Assembly: GCA_944325035.1 (NCBI GenBank)
Contig: CALUYM010000005.1
Location: forward strand, 1-64,000
Direction: 5' to 3'
Length of the DNA: 64,000 bases
DNA from: an uncultured Anaeroplasmataceae bacterium
Lineage (GTDB): Bacteria > Bacillota_I > Bacilli_A > Acholeplasmatales > Anaeroplasmataceae
In this document: positions 46,313 to 55,796 of the stretch, one piece after another
Layout: the number at the start of each line of letters is the position of its first letter
How positions within the stretch are numbered: the first letter of the stretch is position 1
Translations under genes and position numbers: made by a program
The notes under the pieces: model-generated
Databases searched by the model: none
What the model saw: only the letters and a program-made list of their open reading frames with translations
What the model was told of the DNA's origin: nothing

Positions 46313-46743
46313 TGAGATATACCTCCTAAGTTTAATTTCATTACTTGGGAATTTCCTTTTGAAGCTGGTTTTATTGAACCAATGTAAAAGCAAAAATAAA
46401 TAGTATCACCTTTATTTAGCTGAGATATATATGAGAATAATGAAGCACTAGTATATGAATAAAATAAGCTATTTTCATTTTTTTCTTGATAATTCATTTT
46501 TTCATAAACTCCAACTCTTAAATCGAAATCTTCAGCAGTTACATCGAAATAAAATAAGTAAGATGAACTTTCTTTTGCTTCAAATTTAAGCCATAAAAAA
46601 TCAAATTCATTATTAGTAGAAAACTCGAAATTTTCATAATTAAATATTTCTGAGTGATTATCAGCAATAGTTTCATCTTTTTTACAAGATGAGACTATTA
46701 ATAATTGAAAAAATAATAGTAATATAAAAATAAATCGTTTCAT
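46309..46743 (-). CDS. Lipoprotein of a tandem paralogue family (member 3)
   Basis: 144 aa lipoprotein, lipobox VSSC. It is the short version: it keeps LWLKFEAKESSSYLFYFDV and a final TIYFCFYIG strand but lacks the middle 60 residues seen in members 2 and 4. Overlaps both neighbours by four bases, so the cluster is a single coupled unit. Confidence 0.75.
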   Translation of the reverse strand: MKRFIFILLLFFQLLIVSSCKKDETIADNHSEIFNYENFEFSTNNEFDFLWLKFEAKESSSYLFYFDVTAEDFDLRVGVYEKMNYQEKNENSLFYSYTSASLFSYISQLNKGDTIYFCFYIGSIKPASKGNSQVMKLNLGGISQ

Positions 46744-47366
46744 TCTATTGCCCCCAAAAATTCAAAGTATAATTGAGCGGTTGGTAAGTTGTAATAATAA
46801 TTATTAGAGAGCATGTATAGTGGATAAATATCATCAGTAATTGATACATTTCTTACTCGTAGAAATATTTTTTGTTCTTTTTTTAGATTGATATTAAAAG
46901 AATATCCAGCAATTCCGGTCTTTTCATCATAGTAACCACCATAAACAGAAAATGAGTTTTCACCTCTGGAAGATACAAAATCAAATTCTACTTTGTTGTT
47001 AAGAACTTCATAACTTTGATTATAATAAGTTATAACCCTACCCTTAATTGGGTCTAGTTTTTCAAACATAACATCGACAACAAACATTGTTTGACTTAAG
47101 TTTACAGGTTCTAATGAACGAGAATAAAAGCAATAGTTTCCTTCTTCTGAAGCTGTAAAACTATAGTTAATAAAATTAAGAGTTGAGTCAGTTATTATTT
47201 TATTTTCATATGTAGGAATTTTTAGTTCATCTTGATAAAAATAACCATCTATATAACTTGAGTAAATATAATCATTTGAAAAATTATATTTGTATTTTGA
47301 TTCTTCCGTCTTGGAACAACCAATAAGTAAGAATGATAAAGCAAAGATAATCAAAATCTTTTTCAT
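46740..47366 (-). CDS. Lipoprotein of a tandem paralogue family (member 2)
   Basis: 208 aa lipoprotein, lipobox IGCS. Aligns with member 4: YSFTASEEGNYCFYSRS, FVVDVMFEKLD, DEKTGIAGYSFNI, KIFLRVRNVS and C-terminal YFEFLG. The two are clearly duplicates despite considerable divergence. Function unknown; cell-surface location is inferred from the signal. Confidence 0.78.
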   Translation of the reverse strand: MKKILIIFALSFLLIGCSKTEESKYKYNFSNDYIYSSYIDGYFYQDELKIPTYENKIITDSTLNFINYSFTASEEGNYCFYSRSLEPVNLSQTMFVVDVMFEKLDPIKGRVITYYNQSYEVLNNKVEFDFVSSRGENSFSVYGGYYDEKTGIAGYSFNINLKKEQKIFLRVRNVSITDDIYPLYMLSNNYYYNLPTAQLYFEFLGAIE

Positions 47367-47381
47367 TTTAAGTACCCCCTT

Positions 47382-47948
47382 TTATAATAATTTTGGATAT
47401 ACATAACAAAAGCATTTAGTTTCAAATAAAATGTTAAGCATTTGAAATCTAAAGTAATAAGTTTGATTTGGTTCTAATGTTATTGATTGACTTACTCCAA
47501 ACTCATAAACTCCATCTATATACGAATTATAGTTAGCCTTTAAACTAACATCTATATCCTTCATTGACCATCTATGAATAGGTTTTTTACTTATATCAAC
47601 TTGAAATGAATCGTAATATGATTTCTTTTCCCTTAAATAGGAAGCTTCATTGGTAGTATAGCCATCCATCATAAACAAAATAGTATATTCGGTAGTATCA
47701 TTAGTATGAAGTTCAATAAATTTATAATCTAAGCGATTAAAGACAGCATTCTTAATGTAGGCCCCATTTTCATCATCACAAACTATGGGTTCTTTATTAT
47801 TAAAGATTTCATCAATTTCAGTCGAAGATTTTTCGAACATCGCTAGTGTATTATTATAATTTAATTTATTTTTTGGTAGTGTAATAAATAAAATGGAAAT
47901 TGATAATGTAAAAATACCAAGTAAGATAATTTTAAATTTTTTATTCAA
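47382..47948 (-). CDS. Membrane-anchored protein heading the lipoprotein cluster (member 1)
   Basis: 188 aa. N-terminal helix (residues 6-24) without a lipobox, so it is probably an uncleaved anchor. Extracellular part shares the same rhythm (YKFIELHTNDTTEYTILFMMDG and ITLEPNQTYYFRFQML) more weakly than members 2 and 4. TTG 47948 follows AGGAG by eight bases. First of four genes; a TATAAT on the minus strand near 48040-48046 is a plausible promoter. Confidence 0.7.
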   Translation of the reverse strand: MNKKFKIILLGIFTLSISILFITLPKNKLNYNNTLAMFEKSSTEIDEIFNNKEPIVCDDENGAYIKNAVFNRLDYKFIELHTNDTTEYTILFMMDGYTTNEASYLREKKSYYDSFQVDISKKPIHRWSMKDIDVSLKANYNSYIDGVYEFGVSQSITLEPNQTYYFRFQMLNILFETKCFCYVYPKLL

Positions 47949-48326
47949 TGAAATCACTCCTTTTTCTTATGCATTGTTTCATTAATTTTTTTAAATATAG
48001 AAGTATTTTATTTGGTAATTAAATAGTTTTTATTGATTGGTATTATACTTTAATCAATTTGTTAAAAGTAAAAATAATTAAAGTCATTAAAGCACATAAT
48101 ATTTCCCCCTTTAGATTTTAACTATTTATAACATTTTAACAAATTATCGAAAAAAACAATTAATTTATAAAAAACTATATTTTGTAAATTAAAAAATTCA
48201 TAAAAAAAAGAAATTTAATAATGAAAATTTATTAAAATAAGTAAATATATGTTAAAATGATAGGGTTAATAATTAAAATATTTAATTATATAAATTTTTG
48301 ATAATTAAAAATAATTAATTACCTAG
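47949..48326. other. AT-rich gap between the lipoprotein cluster and csoR
   Basis: About 380 bp, almost entirely A and T. Holds the promoter region of the minus-strand lipoprotein operon at one side. No gene, RNA or repeat recognised. Confidence 0.5.
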
Positions 48327-48382
48327 TTGCACATGTTTTAATTATATGCTATACTAGTTATACCCCACCTGGGAGGGGTGTT
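48327..48382 (+). promoter_or_regulatory. csoR-copA promoter and CsoR operator
   Basis: TTGCAC (48327-48332), 17-bp spacer, TATACT (48350-48355). Just downstream, TACCCC (48361-48366) and GGGGTG (48375-48380) form the GC-rich dyad typical of CsoR operators, overlapping the transcription start and leader. The only strongly GC-rich patch nearby. Confidence 0.85.
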
Positions 48383-48392
48383 AGGAGGAAGT

Positions 48393-48647
48393 ATGAAAAA
48401 TAACGAAGTGTTAAGACTTTTAAAAACTTCAAAAGGTCAAATTGAAGGAATTATAAAAATGATAGAAGAAGAGAAGTATTGTATTGATGTATCTAATCAA
48501 ATTATGGCAACAATTTCTATTCTGAAAAAAGCTAATTTAACAATTTTGGATAATCATATTCATCATTGTGTTTTAAATGCTGAAGATAGTGACAAGCTTA
48601 AAAAGATGGACGAAATTTCTGATGTTTTAAAGAAGGTGCTTAAATAA
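48393..48647 (+). CDS. csoR: Copper-sensing repressor CsoR
   Basis: 84 aa four-helix DNA-binding repressor. The Cu(I) ligands Cys30, His55 and Cys59 have the same spacing (25 and 4) as the characterised B. subtilis Cys45/His70/Cys74. ATG 48393 follows AGGAGG; an ATG 15 bases upstream is inside the operator. It lies with one-base overlap before the copper ATPase and is expected to be autoregulated through the upstream dyad. Confidence 0.93.
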   Translation: MKNNEVLRLLKTSKGQIEGIIKMIEEEKYCIDVSNQIMATISILKKANLTILDNHIHHCVLNAEDSDKLKKMDEISDVLKKVLK

Positions 48648-51031
48648 TGCAAAAAAAGTATAAAGTAACAGGAATGACCTGTGCAAGTTGTGCTCAGCAT
48701 GTCAGTAAAGCAGTAAATGGACTTAAAAATGTTGAATGTAAGGTTAACTTATTAACCAATAGCATGGAAGTTAATTATAACGAAAATGAATATAATGATG
48801 AAGATATTATTAATGCAGTAAAAAAAGCTGGATATGGTGCTCAAATTTATCAAAATGAATATTTAGAGAAACAAACTAAGCGAGTAAATTTTGCACGTAT
48901 CAGCTTAATTTTAAGTGTTGTTCTTACTGTATTGTTAATGTATATTGCGATGGCACCGATGATTAATATGCCGTTACCTTTCTTTTTAGAAGGTAAATAT
49001 ATTTTGGTTAATGTATATTTACAATTAGTATTAACACTTTTGGTAATGGTTTTAAATTATCATTATTTTACAAGTGGTTTTGTAAAACTTGTTAAACTGA
49101 GACCTAATATGGATAGCTTAATTGCAATCGGTAGTATGGCTTCATTTATTTATGCTTTTGTAAATTTGGTTTTAATTCAAATTAACTATTCTAATAATTT
49201 CGAATATGCTAATCACTTGATGCATTCGTTATATTTTGATTCAAGTGCGATGATTTTAACATTAGTTTCAGTTGGAAAGTTCCTAGAAGGATTATCTAAA
49301 AAACAGACCACTAAATCTTTGGATTTACTTATGGATTTAGTTCCTAATTCGGTTTTAAAAAAGGTTGATGAAAAATTTGAATTAGTAAGTACATCAAGCG
49401 TTAAAGTCGGTGATATTTTAGAAATTAATCCATATGATTTAATTCCTGTCGATGGTAAAATTATTGAAGGTAGTTCAAATTTAGATGAAGCTAGCATCAC
49501 TGGTGAAAGTATGTTGATTTATAAATCAGTAGGAGATAATTTGATTTCAGGAACTAAAAATCAAGAAGGACATTTATTGATGGAAGTTACTAAAACAAGT
49601 GAGAATTCAACGATGTCAGAAATTATAAAGTTAGTAGAAGAAGCGTCTTCATCTAAAATGAAATTAGAAAGAATTGTTGATAAAGTATCTTTAATCTTTG
49701 TACCAACAGTAATTTTGATTGCATTAATATCATCAATTGTATGGTTAATTGCTGGTTATGAATTTACATTCGCTTTAAGAATTTTTATTAGTGTTCTAGT
49801 TATTTCTTGTCCATGTGCATTAGGTTTAGCAACACCATTAGTAGTCATGGTTTCGACATTACTATCATCACGAAATCATATTTTGGTAAAGAAAGCGGAT
49901 GTATATGAGAGATTGCATAAAATAAATATGGTTATGTTTGATAAGACAGGAACTTTAACTAAAGGAAAGATGGAAATTATCGATAACAATTTAGATGAAG
50001 AAGGTTTTAAGATTTTATCTTCACTAGAAAAACATTCTAATCATCCATTAGCTAAAGTTATTTTAGAATCGTATCATGGCAAACTTTATGAAGTAAATAA
50101 TGCTAAAACAGAAATAGGTCGTGGTATCAGTGGACAAATAAATGGTGTTACATATTATGCCGGTAGTGACTCATATTTAAAGATGTTTGGGTTATTGGCA
50201 GAAGATAATTTAGAAACAGGTACAATTATTTATTTATTCAAAGAAGATAAAGTTATTGGTCATTTGGTTTTTAAAGATACTTTAAAACCAACCAGCAAAA
50301 AAACAATTAGTTTATTCAAAAAAGCTGGAATAAAAACTGTTATGTTAACGGGAGATAATGAAAAAGTAGCTAACGAAATTGCTACAAGTTTAGAAATAGA
50401 TCAAGTATACAGTGGTTTATTGCCTCAAGATAAAGCCAAGATTTTATCTTTAGAACAAGAAAAAGGTAATCATGTCATGATGATTGGTGATGGAATAAAT
50501 GATAGTGTTGCGTTAGAAAAAGCGTTAGTAGGCGTAGCTATGAATGAGACTAATATTGCTAGAAGTAGTGCTGATATTGTTTTAACAAAAAATGATATAT
50601 TGGATGCGTATAATGCATATTATATCGCTACTAAAACAGTTAAAAATATTAAACTAAATTTATTCTGGGCTTTTATTTATAATGTTATTATGATTCCTCT
50701 TGCTGCTGGAGTTTTCTATTTACCATTTGATTTAACACTTAATCCGATGATAGCTGCTTTATGTATGTCATTATCTAGTGTTTGTGTATGTTTAAATGCA
50801 TTATCATTAAATCTTATTAAATTAGAAAGGAGTGATGGAAGAATGAAATTCAAAGTTGCTGATATGAGTTGCTCAAAATGTGAAGCTCACATTAAAGAAG
50901 CTTTAAATGTAGCTGGTGTTAGTAGTGTTGAAATTAATTTAAAGAAAAAGACAGTTGAAGTTGAAACAACTTTAAGTGAAGAAGAAATCTTTAAGTTAGT
51001 GACTGATGCAGGTTACAGCCCATCTAAATAA
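48647..51031 (+). CDS. copA: Copper-exporting P1B-type ATPase with a C-terminal CopZ-like domain
   Basis: 794 aa. N-terminal metal-binding domain (GMTCASCAQHV, residues 8-18), eight membrane helices with the CPC ion motif in VISCPCALGLATP near residue 388, phosphorylation motif DKTGT near 430, TGDN and GDGIND near 600-625. Residues 733-794 are a second heavy-metal-associated domain (DMSCSKCEAHI), which is unusual because most CopA proteins carry these only at the N-terminus. It is joined without linker after LIKLERSDGR. An internal ribosome site precedes codon 733. Confidence 0.95.
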   Translation: MQKKYKVTGMTCASCAQHVSKAVNGLKNVECKVNLLTNSMEVNYNENEYNDEDIINAVKKAGYGAQIYQNEYLEKQTKRVNFARISLILSVVLTVLLMYIAMAPMINMPLPFFLEGKYILVNVYLQLVLTLLVMVLNYHYFTSGFVKLVKLRPNMDSLIAIGSMASFIYAFVNLVLIQINYSNNFEYANHLMHSLYFDSSAMILTLVSVGKFLEGLSKKQTTKSLDLLMDLVPNSVLKKVDEKFELVSTSSVKVGDILEINPYDLIPVDGKIIEGSSNLDEASITGESMLIYKSVGDNLISGTKNQEGHLLMEVTKTSENSTMSEIIKLVEEASSSKMKLERIVDKVSLIFVPTVILIALISSIVWLIAGYEFTFALRIFISVLVISCPCALGLATPLVVMVSTLLSSRNHILVKKADVYERLHKINMVMFDKTGTLTKGKMEIIDNNLDEEGFKILSSLEKHSNHPLAKVILESYHGKLYEVNNAKTEIGRGISGQINGVTYYAGSDSYLKMFGLLAEDNLETGTIIYLFKEDKVIGHLVFKDTLKPTSKKTISLFKKAGIKTVMLTGDNEKVANEIATSLEIDQVYSGLLPQDKAKILSLEQEKGNHVMMIGDGINDSVALEKALVGVAMNETNIARSSADIVLTKNDILDAYNAYYIATKTVKNIKLNLFWAFIYNVIMIPLAAGVFYLPFDLTLNPMIAALCMSLSSVCVCLNALSLNLIKLERSDGRMKFKVADMSCSKCEAHIKEALNVAGVSSVEINLKKKTVEVETTLSEEEIFKLVTDAGYSPSK
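50843..51031 (+). CDS. copZ: Possible internally initiated CopZ-like copper chaperone
   Basis: ATG 50843 is in frame with copA and is preceded by AAAGGAG (50826-50832) with a 10-base spacer, better than many real starts here. It would give a free 62-aa heavy-metal-associated domain with the Cu-binding CSKC motif, i.e. a CopZ chaperone, from the same mRNA as the ATPase. Whether the separate product is made cannot be decided from sequence. Confidence 0.5.
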   Translation: MKFKVADMSCSKCEAHIKEALNVAGVSSVEINLKKKTVEVETTLSEEEIFKLVTDAGYSPSK

Positions 51032-51035
51032 TTTT

Positions 51036-51066
51036 AAGGCAGTCTAATAATAAGACTGCCTTTTAA
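51036..51066 (+). terminator. Terminator of csoR-copA
   Basis: Perfect 10-bp arms 51036-51045 and 51053-51062 with a 7-nt loop, then a short T run. Confidence 0.9.
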
Positions 51067-51205
51067 ATTGATTTAACAAACTATTATTTTAATTAATTAA
51101 AATGCAATATCTACTTTTAGTTATATTTTTATTTAGTTTTTAAAATTACCTCTAGCATTATTTAAAATTTTATGATAGAATATGAAACTAAGTGAGGCGA
51201 TATTT

Positions 51206-51931
51206 ATGCAAATGATAAATGAACAAACGTTAAATCAAAGTGAAAAGAGTTTAAATCAGGAAGCTGTTAAGAAAATAGCTCCCAAGAAAAAACACCCATC
51301 ATACACAAAGGGTGAAGAAATTTTTAATTATGTAAGTCATATAGTAGGTGCAAGTTTTGGATTATTTTCCTTAGTCTTTTGCCTTATTTATTTTAGAAAT
51401 AGTTTAACTGCAAGCAAGGTTACAAGTATTATTATCTACTCGCTTTCAATTTTACTATTATATCTAATGTCAACACTATATCATGCATTACGAGGTAAAG
51501 CTAAAGCTGTTTTTAGAAGATTTGATCACTTAACAATTTATCTACTAATTGCAGGTTCTTATACTCCATATTGCTTAGTTGCATTAGAAGGACAAGTACT
51601 AGGTTGGGTTATGTTCGGAATTGTATGGGGAATTTCAATTGTAGGTATTGTTTTAAATGCGACTATGCTTACTAATAAGGCAGTAGCGATATTTAGTTAT
51701 ATTTCTTATGTGGTAATCGGTTGGATTGCGATAATCGCAGTAAAACCATTAATTGCAGCAATTACAGTTCCAGGCTTTATTTTATTGTTATTAGGTGGTA
51801 TTTCTTATACTATTGGTATCATTTTCTTCTCTTTAGGTGTTAAGAAAAAATGGTTCCATTCAATTTGGCATTTATGGTGTTTAGCAGGAACAATATTACA
51901 GTTCTTATCAATTGTTATTTATGTTTTTTAA
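51206..51931 (+). CDS. Haemolysin III/YqfA-family membrane protein (PAQR fold)
   Basis: 241 aa, seven hydrophobic helices. Conserved PAQR features: NYVSHIVGA, STLYHAL, RFDHLTIYLLIAGSYTPY and FHSIWHLWCLAG, containing the Ser, His and Asp that bind zinc in this superfamily. Despite the name, the function in most bacteria is unknown; a role in membrane fluidity has been suggested. ATG 51206 follows GAGGCGA; an ATG at 51182 has no ribosome site. Monocistronic. Confidence 0.88.
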   Translation: MQMINEQTLNQSEKSLNQEAVKKIAPKKKHPSYTKGEEIFNYVSHIVGASFGLFSLVFCLIYFRNSLTASKVTSIIIYSLSILLLYLMSTLYHALRGKAKAVFRRFDHLTIYLLIAGSYTPYCLVALEGQVLGWVMFGIVWGISIVGIVLNATMLTNKAVAIFSYISYVVIGWIAIIAVKPLIAAITVPGFILLLLGGISYTIGIIFFSLGVKKKWFHSIWHLWCLAGTILQFLSIVIYVF

Positions 51932-52046
51932 TATTAACTAAAACTTATTTTATAAATATATTTAAAATGAAAAAAATATGAGTTCTATTAGATAGGCAAG
52001 AGATGTTTACAAATAATTAAATAACTACAGGTAATAAATTAGGATT

Positions 52047-52090
52047 GGCGTGATTCCCAAATTGAGTTGGAGTTATGCCTTTTTATTTTC
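52047..52090 (+). terminator. Terminator-like hairpin downstream of the haemolysin III gene
   Basis: Eleven-bp stem (52047-52057/52069-52079) including several G-U pairs, followed by TTTTTATTTTC. About 115 bp after the stop. Confidence 0.65.
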
Positions 52091-52235
52091 TTCAAACTTT
52101 TCATTAGTATAAATATCTATATGTTTAATTATTTGCCTAATTTAAAGATATTAAGTTATTTTTTAAGAAGAAATTCAAATTAAAACGAGTAAAATTAAAT
52201 CAATAAAATGCTTGCTAGCTTAAATAAATCATTTA

Positions 52236-52287
52236 TGATATACTAGTAACATTGAAGAAGTCAGAATAGGATGTCATCCTATTTTTT
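52236..52287 (+). promoter_or_regulatory. mfd promoter with hairpin leader
   Basis: Extended -10 TGATATACT (52236-52244). About 20 bases downstream a perfect 8-bp stem with a 3-nt loop (52265-52272/52276-52283) is followed by TTTTATT, which is terminator-shaped and lies before the mfd start. Confidence 0.6.
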
Positions 52288-52309
52288 ATTGTTTTGTGAG
52301 GTGATTTTT

Positions 52310-55300
52310 ATGCTAAATAATTATCTAAGTCAAAAATTTAAAGATATCTTAAATAAAAAAGATAAGATATATTTAAAAAATCAAAATGCGAACTTTATGT
52401 TAAATTTAATCGTAGCTGACTTTTTAAAAAATGATAAAAGTCTTTTTGTCGTTTTACCAACATTGTTTGAAGCGCAAAAGTGTTACGATGCTTTAACAAA
52501 TATGCTAGATGAAGATGCAGTTTTGTTCTTCCCAGCTGATGAATTGATTGCGGTAGAATTATTAGATATTGAAGGTGATTTTAAATACGAAAGAATTAAT
52601 ACGCTAGTATCACTTCTTGATTCAAATAAAAAATATATAATTGTGCTAAACTTAACAGGGGCCATTCGCTATGAAATGAGTTTAGAGAAGTTAAAAGATT
52701 ATATATTTAGAATTGATAATAATAGTGTTATAAATGAACAAAAACTATATCATAAATTAGAAGAAATGGGATATCAATTCTCATATACTGTTACTAAGAC
52801 AGGAGAATATAGTCATAGAGGTTCCATTATTGATATTTTCCCACTGAATTATTCCCATCCATTTAGAATTGATTTATTTGGTGATGATGTTGATTCAATT
52901 AAGACATTTGACCAAGAAACACAGCGCTCAATTGAGAAAGTAGATTCATTTACTGTTATTCCCGTTAAGGAATTAATATATACTGATGATGAATTAAAAG
53001 AGACTGTTATAAAGATTACCGAATTAAGTTCTAAATCTATAAGTGAGGAAGAAAAAAATAAGTTTAACCGTGATATAACAAATCTAAATTTACGTAAAAA
53101 TACTGATAATATGATGCGATATATCAAGTTATTTGATCAGAATGCAACTCCTATTTTTGATTTTGTAGAAAACAAAAGAGTTTATTTAATTGATTATAAA
53201 AAATGTGAAGATACATATGAACATTTAGTTTTAGATTTGAAGAATTATTGTGAAGATATTGGTGGTTTTTTATTACTTGAATTAGACTATTTAAAAGATT
53301 TTCACTATGTTCAAAGAAATAGTGATGTTTTGAGCGAAGGTGTTGTAGATGTATTTAAAAATGGTGAAGATTTATTAGTTACTGTTCCAGATAAAATGTT
53401 AGCAGATAAAAATAAAATAGTAAGTTTTTTATCACGACATTTAGGTAAATATACAATTCTACTTAACTTTAAAAATCGGATTAGAGCTGATCATTTAAAA
53501 GAGGATTTATTAGCAGAAGGAATATATTTTAGAGAAGTTCATGCAATCGAAGATATAGATTCAAATGTTATAAATATTTTCTTTGATGACTATGCTCCAT
53601 CTTTTAAATCGGATGTATTAAAAATAATTGTTTTAAATGAGGAAACATTATTTGAAATAAAATACCAAACTAGAAAACCAAAATATAAATCGGTTTATAA
53701 AAATACGACTAAAATTAATCGTTATGACGAACTAGTAATTGGTGATTATGTTGTTCATTTTGATTATGGTATTGGACGATATGCTGGTTTAAAAACAATG
53801 GAAAATAATGGCATTAAACGTGATTATATTTATATAGAATATGCCGATAGTGATGCGTTATATATTCCACTTGAACAAATTAATTCAATTGAAAAATATG
53901 GTTCAAAGGCATATGAAGATGTAAAATTATCTTCTTTAAGCAGTAAATCTTGGTCCGTTCAAAAAGCGAAAGCGGTTAAGAGAATACATGAAATAAGTCA
54001 AAATTTAATTCGTCTATATGCAAGAAGACAAGCAGCAGTTGGTTTTGAATTTAAGCCCGATACAGAAGAACAAATTCAATTAGAAGCGGACTTTGGTTAT
54101 GAATTAACGCCTGATCAAAATAAAGCGATTATCGAAATTAAACGAGAAATGGAATCACCTCGAGTAATGGATCGTCTAGTTTGTGGTGATGTAGGTTATG
54201 GTAAAACTGAAGTGGCCTTGCGAGCAGCTTTTAAAGCAGTAATGAGTGGAAAACAAGTTGTTGTATTAGCCCCAACTACAATTCTTTCACGTCAACACTA
54301 TTTAAACTTTAAAGGTAGAATGGATAAATTTGGAGTTAGAGTTGATTTGTTAAATCGTCTTCAAAAACCAAAAAAACAAAAAGAAACATTAGAAGCTTTA
54401 GCTACAGGAGAAGTTGATGTAGTTATTGGTACTCATAAACTTCTAGGTAAAACGGTAAAATATCATGATTTGGGATTGTTAATCATTGATGAAGAACAAC
54501 GTTTTGGGGTTATGCAAAAAGAGCGTATTAAAGAGTTAAAAGTCAATATTGATACGTTAACATTATCGGCAACGCCTATCCCTAGAACCTTACAAATGTC
54601 AATGGTTGGTATTAAAGAATTATCAATGTTAGAAACTCCACCTAAAAATCGTTATCCGATTCAGACTTATGTTTTAGAACGAAATGAGTCAATAATTAGA
54701 GATGCAATCTTACGAGAGTTGGCTCGTGGTGGTCAAGTGTTTTATATGTATAATTTAACGGAATCTATTTTTGATATAGAAAATCATTTGAAGTCATTAG
54801 TTCCTGAAGCTAGATTTTGTGTAGGACACGGCAAGATGGAAAAGGATGAATTAGAAAATGTAATTCAAGATTTTATCGATAAAAAATATGATGTTTTAGT
54901 GTGTACAACGATAATTGAGACAGGGATTGATATGCCAGATGCGAATACCTTATTAATTCATGATGCAAGTCGTTTAGGTTTATCTCAATTATATCAGTTA
55001 CGTGGTCGTGTAGGTAGAAGTGATAAAATTGCTTATTCATATTTAATGTATGATCCTAAATCTATTTTATCGGAGATGGCCTTAAAACGATTAGAAACAA
55101 TTAAAGAATTCAATGAATTAGGTTCAGGATTTAAAATAGCAATGCGTGATTTAGCTATTCGTGGAGCAGGAGATTTTTTAGGCGATAGTCAATCAGGATT
55201 TATTGAATCAATTGGATTAGAGACTTTCTTACATATCTTAGATGAAGAATTGAAAAATTCGGGTGAAGAGGTTAAAAAGGTTGAAAAGAAAGATGTTGAT

Positions 55301-55756
55301 GTGTCGCTTAAAAAAGTTTATGCATCTCGAACTATTTCAGATAATTATATTAATAATGAAGATGTGAAGATTGAAATTCACAAAAAGATAGATAGAATTA
55401 GGACCCTTGATGATTTACAAGCATTAACAGCTGAACTAATTGACCGCTTTGGTAACTTTGATGAAGTTATTGAAGTTTATATGTATGAAAAACTAATGAG
55501 TCAATTGGCTAAGAGACTAGATATTAAAAAGATTTTGGATACTAAGAGTCAAATTTTATTATATATGTCACAAGAAAAATCAAGTAAAATGGATGGTAAT
55601 TTGATTTTTAAACTTGCAACAGAAACAAGTAAAGAAATAGAACTTCACTATGTAAATAAACAAATTGAAATTGTTATGAATAAAGCTAAGTTTAAAGAAA
55701 ATCAGCATTTAATCCCTTTAACGACATTTTTAGATAAATTAGACAAAAATTCATAA
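52310..55756 (+). CDS. mfd: Transcription-repair coupling factor Mfd
   Basis: 1148 aa. UvrB-like N-terminal region, RNA-polymerase interaction domain (VIGDYVVHFDYGIGRYAGLKTME near residue 480), translocase with Walker A GDVGYGKTE, DEEQRFG box and motif VI QLRGRVGRS, and the C-terminal inhibitory domain. Removes stalled RNA polymerase and recruits UvrA. ATG 52310 follows GAGGTGAT; an upstream start at 52271 begins inside the leader hairpin. In Bacillus mfd follows pth; here they are on opposite sides of oriC. Confidence 0.96.
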   Translation: MLNNYLSQKFKDILNKKDKIYLKNQNANFMLNLIVADFLKNDKSLFVVLPTLFEAQKCYDALTNMLDEDAVLFFPADELIAVELLDIEGDFKYERINTLVSLLDSNKKYIIVLNLTGAIRYEMSLEKLKDYIFRIDNNSVINEQKLYHKLEEMGYQFSYTVTKTGEYSHRGSIIDIFPLNYSHPFRIDLFGDDVDSIKTFDQETQRSIEKVDSFTVIPVKELIYTDDELKETVIKITELSSKSISEEEKNKFNRDITNLNLRKNTDNMMRYIKLFDQNATPIFDFVENKRVYLIDYKKCEDTYEHLVLDLKNYCEDIGGFLLLELDYLKDFHYVQRNSDVLSEGVVDVFKNGEDLLVTVPDKMLADKNKIVSFLSRHLGKYTILLNFKNRIRADHLKEDLLAEGIYFREVHAIEDIDSNVINIFFDDYAPSFKSDVLKIIVLNEETLFEIKYQTRKPKYKSVYKNTTKINRYDELVIGDYVVHFDYGIGRYAGLKTMENNGIKRDYIYIEYADSDALYIPLEQINSIEKYGSKAYEDVKLSSLSSKSWSVQKAKAVKRIHEISQNLIRLYARRQAAVGFEFKPDTEEQIQLEADFGYELTPDQNKAIIEIKREMESPRVMDRLVCGDVGYGKTEVALRAAFKAVMSGKQVVVLAPTTILSRQHYLNFKGRMDKFGVRVDLLNRLQKPKKQKETLEALATGEVDVVIGTHKLLGKTVKYHDLGLLIIDEEQRFGVMQKERIKELKVNIDTLTLSATPIPRTLQMSMVGIKELSMLETPPKNRYPIQTYVLERNESIIRDAILRELARGGQVFYMYNLTESIFDIENHLKSLVPEARFCVGHGKMEKDELENVIQDFIDKKYDVLVCTTIIETGIDMPDANTLLIHDASRLGLSQLYQLRGRVGRSDKIAYSYLMYDPKSILSEMALKRLETIKEFNELGSGFKIAMRDLAIRGAGDFLGDSQSGFIESIGLETFLHILDEELKNSGEEVKKVEKKDVDVSLKKVYASRTISDNYINNEDVKIEIHKKIDRIRTLDDLQALTAELIDRFGNFDEVIEVYMYEKLMSQLAKRLDIKKILDTKSQILLYMSQEKSSKMDGNLIFKLATETSKEIELHYVNKQIEIVMNKAKFKENQHLIPLTTFLDKLDKNS

Positions 55757-55796
55757 TTTGAATAATTTTGGTAAAAATATAACCGGTGAATAAAAT

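Larger units (their letters stand above)
51932..52309. other. Intergenic region upstream of mfd
   Basis: 378 bp. Contains the haemolysin-III terminator (52047-52090), the mfd promoter near 52236-52244 and a leader hairpin (52265-52283). Nothing else recognised. Confidence 0.6.

Noticed and set aside
47949-48326. Second origin-like or binding region because of extreme AT content
   Set aside because: No DnaA boxes or repeats are present; it is probably just an AT-rich spacer between divergent operons.
52047-52090. Novel small RNA upstream of mfd
   Set aside because: A single G-U-rich hairpin with a T run is adequately explained as the terminator of the haemolysin III gene.
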